A DNA stretch of 13,138 nucleotides, taken from positions 1-13,138 of the forward strand of contig JAPEVF010001162.1 of NCBI GenBank assembly GCA_029747585.1, read 5' to 3'. Origin of the DNA: Pleurotus djamor (Eukaryota > Basidiomycota > Agaricomycetes > Agaricales > Pleurotaceae). A program made the position numbers and the translations under genes. The notes under the pieces are model-generated. The model was not told where the DNA came from and ran no database searches. It saw only the letters and a list, made by a program, of their open reading frames with translations. Positions 9,487 through 13,138 of this stretch are shown one piece after another (position 1 is the first letter of the stretch; every line of letters starts with the position of its first letter).

Positions 9487-10028
9487 AAATTACATTTTTG
9501 TTTACGCCGTCTAGAATACACAAAACCGTATAACACTTGTCTTTACTCCGTGTATTAACTCCCTATCTATCTTTTGTCCATGATTCCTGTCAGAGTGCCA
9601 AAGAAAGCGAGTTGAGCGCGCACCGAATGACGAATGTCCAACCTTCAACCTCCTCGAACGGGGTTAAGCGTAACGTAATGACGAGACACCCGAGTCATCA
9701 GACCATCATGCATCAATTTGAACCCGTGCGTATCGGGTCGATCGTATTGATGTTCTTTGAACGGCTCCTGCTACCTATCTCCAAGGACGTATGGCGGAGG
9801 AAACATGGCCGAAAGGGGGTGCCCCTTACACCTTCGCTTCATTGCTACACAATTGCTACCGGTCAGACCACGAAGTCATCGCGATCATCAGCCACTCTAG
9901 AAGCATTGTTTCATCGCAATAGTGCACTGGTGCCTTGCCATCAGGAGTAATAAGCGCGGTTGTTGACTGAGTATCTTACAAAGGACTTGGGATGAACGTT
10001 GTGCGTTCTCAATCATTCCAACGCCCAG
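9487..10028. other. Intergenic region between squalene synthase and the FAD enzyme
   Basis: About 540 bases that should hold the 3' UTR of the synthase gene and the promoter of the FAD gene. An open frame runs to 9950 (137 codons from a non-ATG codon at 9537). It has no recognised domain, only a short hydrophobic run (IGSIVLMFFERLLLPI), and I do not call it a gene. An ATG at 9992 opens a 51-codon out-of-frame frame that overlaps the FAD gene start, a possible upstream ORF if the transcript begins before it. Confidence 0.5.
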
Positions 10029-12293
10029 ATGTTCCCTTCCCTTCCTTCTCCTCCCAGTGCTGGATTGGCACTCCCTTGCCTAGCATTAGGATGGATCGCA
10101 ATATACGCCGCAACTTCGCTGTACATTCGTCGAGCGAAACGTAACTGGAACCACCATATCGCGTTATTGGGCGTGAAGCCGAAGCGAAAAATCAAGGGAA
10201 CCGCTGTCATAGCTGGAGGGAGGTGAGTCGTATATCTGCCGTCAGCGAAACGAAAGACATCCACCTACTTTGTCGTCAGCATTGCAGGAATGATAACAGC
10301 TCGCGTTTGCGCTGAGCATTTCGAGAACGTCATCGTCATCGACCCAGATACTTCCAAGGACGGTACGAAGAGTCGTGTTGCCCAATACGACTCCCTGCAT
10401 GGTACGTTAGCTCAACTTCTCCCTTTAGGAAAGTCGTAAACACCATTTGTAGCGTACCTGACCTTTATGGTGGAGGGCCTTCGACGTCTCTGGCCAAATC
10501 TTGACGAAGCCGTGGAAAGCGCAGGCGGAATGTGAGTTCATATTCCAGAAATACGACCATTTGCATACCAGACCTCAACGNTTTTTTTTCCAGTTTTCGT
10601 CCTGGAGATTTCCAGTTAAACTTCGGCGGCATCCCACTCCTCGCAGCTCAACTGGCATACCCAACAAAGAACGGAAACATCAACATATACGATTCCAGCG
10701 CCCTTCCCGAGACCATGCTGATACGAAGACCTCAACTGGAGGGCGTACTCCGCCGTCTACTCAAAGACTCCGCGAACGTTCGTTTCGTAGAAGGTCAAGT
10801 AACCGGGGTTGTACCTGCAGAGTCAGCCACAAGGGTCGATGCCATCACAATTCGTAGCCCTGTAGGGGAGAAGAGCACCTTAGGGAACATTGGCTTACTT
10901 GTTGGTACGTCTCATGCGACACTTCGAGAGCCAGCGCACGAATTGATTCCTTTTCACAGACTGTACAGGAAGCACGCAAGCCGGGCTGAAGTGGATGCGA
11001 TCAGCCGGCTACATCACTCAAGCCACGGAAACACCTAAAAACGGAACCCGCATCAGCTACGACCACAAGCTACGCTATGTAACCATCACCTTCGAGAACC
11101 TCGGAGAAATCGTCCGTCTCTTGCCTATCCCAGAAGGGTTCGACCGCGCAGGTTTCATCTACACCTTCTACGCGCACTACAGGTGGGGAAATGAAGGCTT
11201 CGTCCTCACAAGGATGGACAACGAAACCAGTAAGCTTTCATTCGCCAACGAGTGGTATCGATTCTTTACTGAAGCTTTTAACTTTAGTTCAGCTTTGTTG
11301 TGGAGGATGGGGTGACGTGAACCTACCCAAAGAGCGCGACTCTATCCTCCCGTATGTCCGAAACGTCAAAGGAGATCGTCCCCCAGCACCATGGGTGATC
11401 AAAGTCATTGAGATGCTAACCCAATGCGAGAGTAAAGGAGGAAATATAATTTTCAAACCGCTGAAAATCCGTAAGTCGCCCTCATATACTCCAGCCAGTC
11501 CTGATGCAGATGACTTACCCGTATATTGAACAGCCGCACCATCATACGTCCAATATCACCACCACATTGCGACGCTACCTTCTAATTTCCTGGCGATTGG
11601 TGACTCTGAGATGCAGCTGAACCCAATCTTTGCGTGAGTTCAAAATCATCATCAACATCGACTCTTGGGTAAGATCAACTGACTTGACCGCTTGACAGAC
11701 AAGGATGTAGCAAGGCCTTGTTCGGAGCGATGACGCTGAACGCAATCCTTCACGAGCGCAATACCTCAGGCGAATTCCACAGCAAAGAAATCGGGAAGGC
11801 ATACTTCAAGCGATCCCAATCAACCCTAGACGATATTTGGTCAGTCCACACTTGCTTGAGCGAACAAAGAGCAATCACTCACCCGCTGATTCCTTGTATC
11901 CAGGACATCCACCAAAGCTATAGGTGAGCATCTAAATCCTCAATCCCATCATGCGAAAGTGTCATTGAACCTGGCTGGCTGATTTGCTTCCAGACTATGG
12001 ATACGAAACCACCATCCCAGTCCCCGGAGAATCCAGAGTTCGTTCTGGTCGTCTCATCCGTTGGTATGCATACCACGCCGCACGAGCCTCTGAAACGGTA
12101 CGTCACAATTCCCGAATCCCCAGTACATGGAAAGACCAAACGTTGACCGTACCGTAATGTGGTATTGTAGGATGCAGTGGTTGCTTCGGCGCTGTGGCAT
12201 GCTCGGATGCTAGCGACGCCGCAAGTCGAGCTATTCAGACCCCAGGTGGTGATGAGAGTTCTATGGGCTGCACTGAAAGGGAGCTTGCATTAA
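10029..12293 (+). CDS. Membrane-anchored FAD-dependent monooxygenase-like protein
   Basis: Eleven exons: 10029-10222, 10280-10401, 10453-10531, 10594-10904, 10960-11229, 11288-11470, 11534-11633, 11699-11839, 11904-11923, 11994-12097, 12171-12293 (548 residues; introns 51-73 bases). An N-terminal hydrophobic segment (about residues 11-33) followed by RRAKR looks like an ER anchor with the enzyme on the cytosolic side. FAD-binding features: AVIAGGSIAG (about 59-68) with the acidic end of the second strand at VIDPD; SRVAQYDSLH; LIRRPQLEGVLRRLL; VDCTGSTQAGLKWM; and IGDSEMQLNPIFAQGCSKA (GD at 409-410, ribityl site). The start is the first in-frame ATG after an in-frame stop at 9993. The fold is that of group A flavin monooxygenases and related oxidoreductases; the substrate is unknown. 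The position beside squalene synthase and the membrane anchor suggest a lipophilic isoprenoid, but this is inference. Exon 9 is only 20 bases, and an ambiguous base lies in intron 3 (10581), outside the coding part. Confidence 0.85.
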
Positions 12294-12484
12294 TCGACTG
12301 AGGAGTGAACACTGACAGGAAGCTCCAGATACAAGGTAGACACTAGAGTAGAGTATCCATAGAGTTTCACGTTCAGTCACGGCAGATGATAAAAAAACGC
12401 ATGCGTACATTAGAACAGTGAACATCACAGCACTTTCAGAATACGCGTCACTTCCGCTTAAGCCTTCGTAAATTGATCACCACA
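12294..12484. other. Short convergent gap between the FAD gene and the GH6 gene
   Basis: 191 bases between two stop codons that face each other. It can hold only the two 3' UTRs. I see no strong hairpin or conserved element in it. Confidence 0.6.
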
Positions 12485-13138
12485 TCAAAACGGCGGGTTC
12501 GCAAACCCAACCAACTGCTCGAAATACGCCTGGAACCAATCCCCCGCTTCCGGCGCAGGCTTCAACGACGTCTCACTCCCACAAGCCTCATCATACCTCT
12601 CCGCAGTCTCATCGCTCGTCCCATCAGCGTCGCCTCCGGGTTTCACCCAGACGATCGCGTCGATACTCGGGTCGGGTGTGTCTGTAGATGGACGTGGTCC
12701 GAAGCCAGCTTGCTAGAGAAGTGGAGTGAAGTGAAAGGGTGAAGGAGAAAAAGAAGAAAAAGAAGGGAGAGACGAAAGAGAGGAGAGTCAGATAAAACAG
12801 AAGCTTCAGATGAAAAGGATAGAGTAGGTAACGGACCTTGTTGTTACACCAATCGCCTCCCGTTCTTTCATAATCCTGTCTCCCTGAACGACCTTGGTCA
12901 ACGATGAAATGGGCAGGTAACCCTCGAGCCTATCATCATCATCACAAAAATCAACAACCATACATCCAATGAGAGAAATACTCCGAGCACCAAGTAGAAA
13001 CTCACCGTCAACAACGGCCCCAAATTCCTCACATAAACCAACTCATCATACCCAAAACTCGTCGCATTACCCAACCCATTATAATTCGACACATTCGTCG
13101 CGACACCACGGATCGCCGCGGTGGGTACAATGGCTTTC
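12485..13138 (-). CDS. Glycoside hydrolase family 6 (cellobiohydrolase II type), C-terminal part
   Basis: Secreted inverting cellulase that acts on beta-1,4-glucan chains, typically releasing cellobiose from non-reducing ends. Only the last three exons are in the window: from the right edge to 13006, 12929-12837, and 12712-12485 (about 150 residues; introns 76 and 124 bases). Signature runs: ATNVSNYNGLGN, YDELVYVRNLGPLL, AHFIVDQGRSG, GGDWCN, GFGPRPS, AIVWVKPGGDADGTSD and PAPEAGDWFQAYFEQL, ending in NPPF. The Asp of the DGTSD motif, which matches the C-terminal catalytic-site Asp of Trichoderma Cel6A, is present; the preceding residue pair is D-A where Cel6A has E-C. Both late Cys residues (WC and EAC) are kept. 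The catalytic acid, any cellulose-binding module and the signal peptide lie outside the window. A family endoglucanase cannot be excluded from this part alone. It is probably unrelated to the terpenoid genes. Confidence 0.93.
12741..12787 (+). repeat. Homopurine tract inside a GH6 intron
   Basis: Positions 12741-12772 are all A or G on the plus strand, and after one C the purine run continues to 12787. On the coding (minus) strand this is a long pyrimidine tract upstream of the acceptor at 12713, and it accounts for much of the extra length of this 124-base intron. Confidence 0.75.

Noticed and set aside
9537..9950. 137-codon open frame as an independent gene
   Set aside because: It begins at a non-ATG codon, lies in a 3' flank and shows no domain. 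It is kept only as a possible alternative exon of the squalene synthase gene.
1..13138. Oxidosqualene cyclase, cytochrome P450, transporter or transcription factor of a full cluster
   Set aside because: I looked for cyclase QW/DCTAE-type motifs, the P450 heme-binding FxxGxxxC block and zinc-cluster Cys patterns and found none in the reading frames.

Overview
The window looks like nuclear DNA of a filamentous basidiomycete (Agaricomycetes-type). The evidence is: genes split by many 50-90 base GT-AG introns, a seven-helix protein of the DUF6533 kind that is expanded in mushroom-forming fungi, a class II eIF4E, and a GH6 cellulase. There is no bacterial operon structure, and I saw no transposon, tRNA, rRNA or CRISPR.

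Layout, left to right. (1) 1-1252, +: 3' part of a class II eIF4E (4EHP-like) cap-binding protein, with a probable one-base frame error near an ambiguous base at 302. (2) 1253-2775: a long gap between convergent genes with no recognisable gene. (3) 2776-4685, -: complete five-exon squalene epoxidase (ERG1 family). (4) 4686-5403: shared divergent upstream region. (5) 5404-7103, +: seven-helix DUF6533-type membrane protein, about 11 exons. (6) 7104-8052: long upstream region with a 3.5-copy octamer repeat and a TATA box. (7) 8053-9486, +: five-exon squalene synthase (ERG9 family) with both Asp-rich motifs but no C-terminal membrane anchor. (8) 10029-12293, +: eleven-exon FAD-dependent monooxygenase-like protein with an N-terminal membrane helix. 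(9) 12485-13138, -: C-terminal part of a GH6 cellobiohydrolase, convergent with the FAD gene.

The striking point is the middle. A squalene synthase, a squalene epoxidase and a second, membrane-anchored FAD oxygenase lie within 9.5 kb, between a translation factor and a cellulase. The first two enzymes normally act in consecutive steps of sterol synthesis (2 FPP to squalene to 2,3-oxidosqualene), and their genes are not usually neighbours. With the anchor-less synthase, this suggests a small triterpenoid or squalene-derived biosynthetic cluster, or a physically linked upper sterol branch. No oxidosqualene cyclase, P450 or transporter is visible, so the product and the true borders cannot be read from this window. 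Exon boundaries were worked out by hand from frame continuity and family motifs. No alignment or database search was run.
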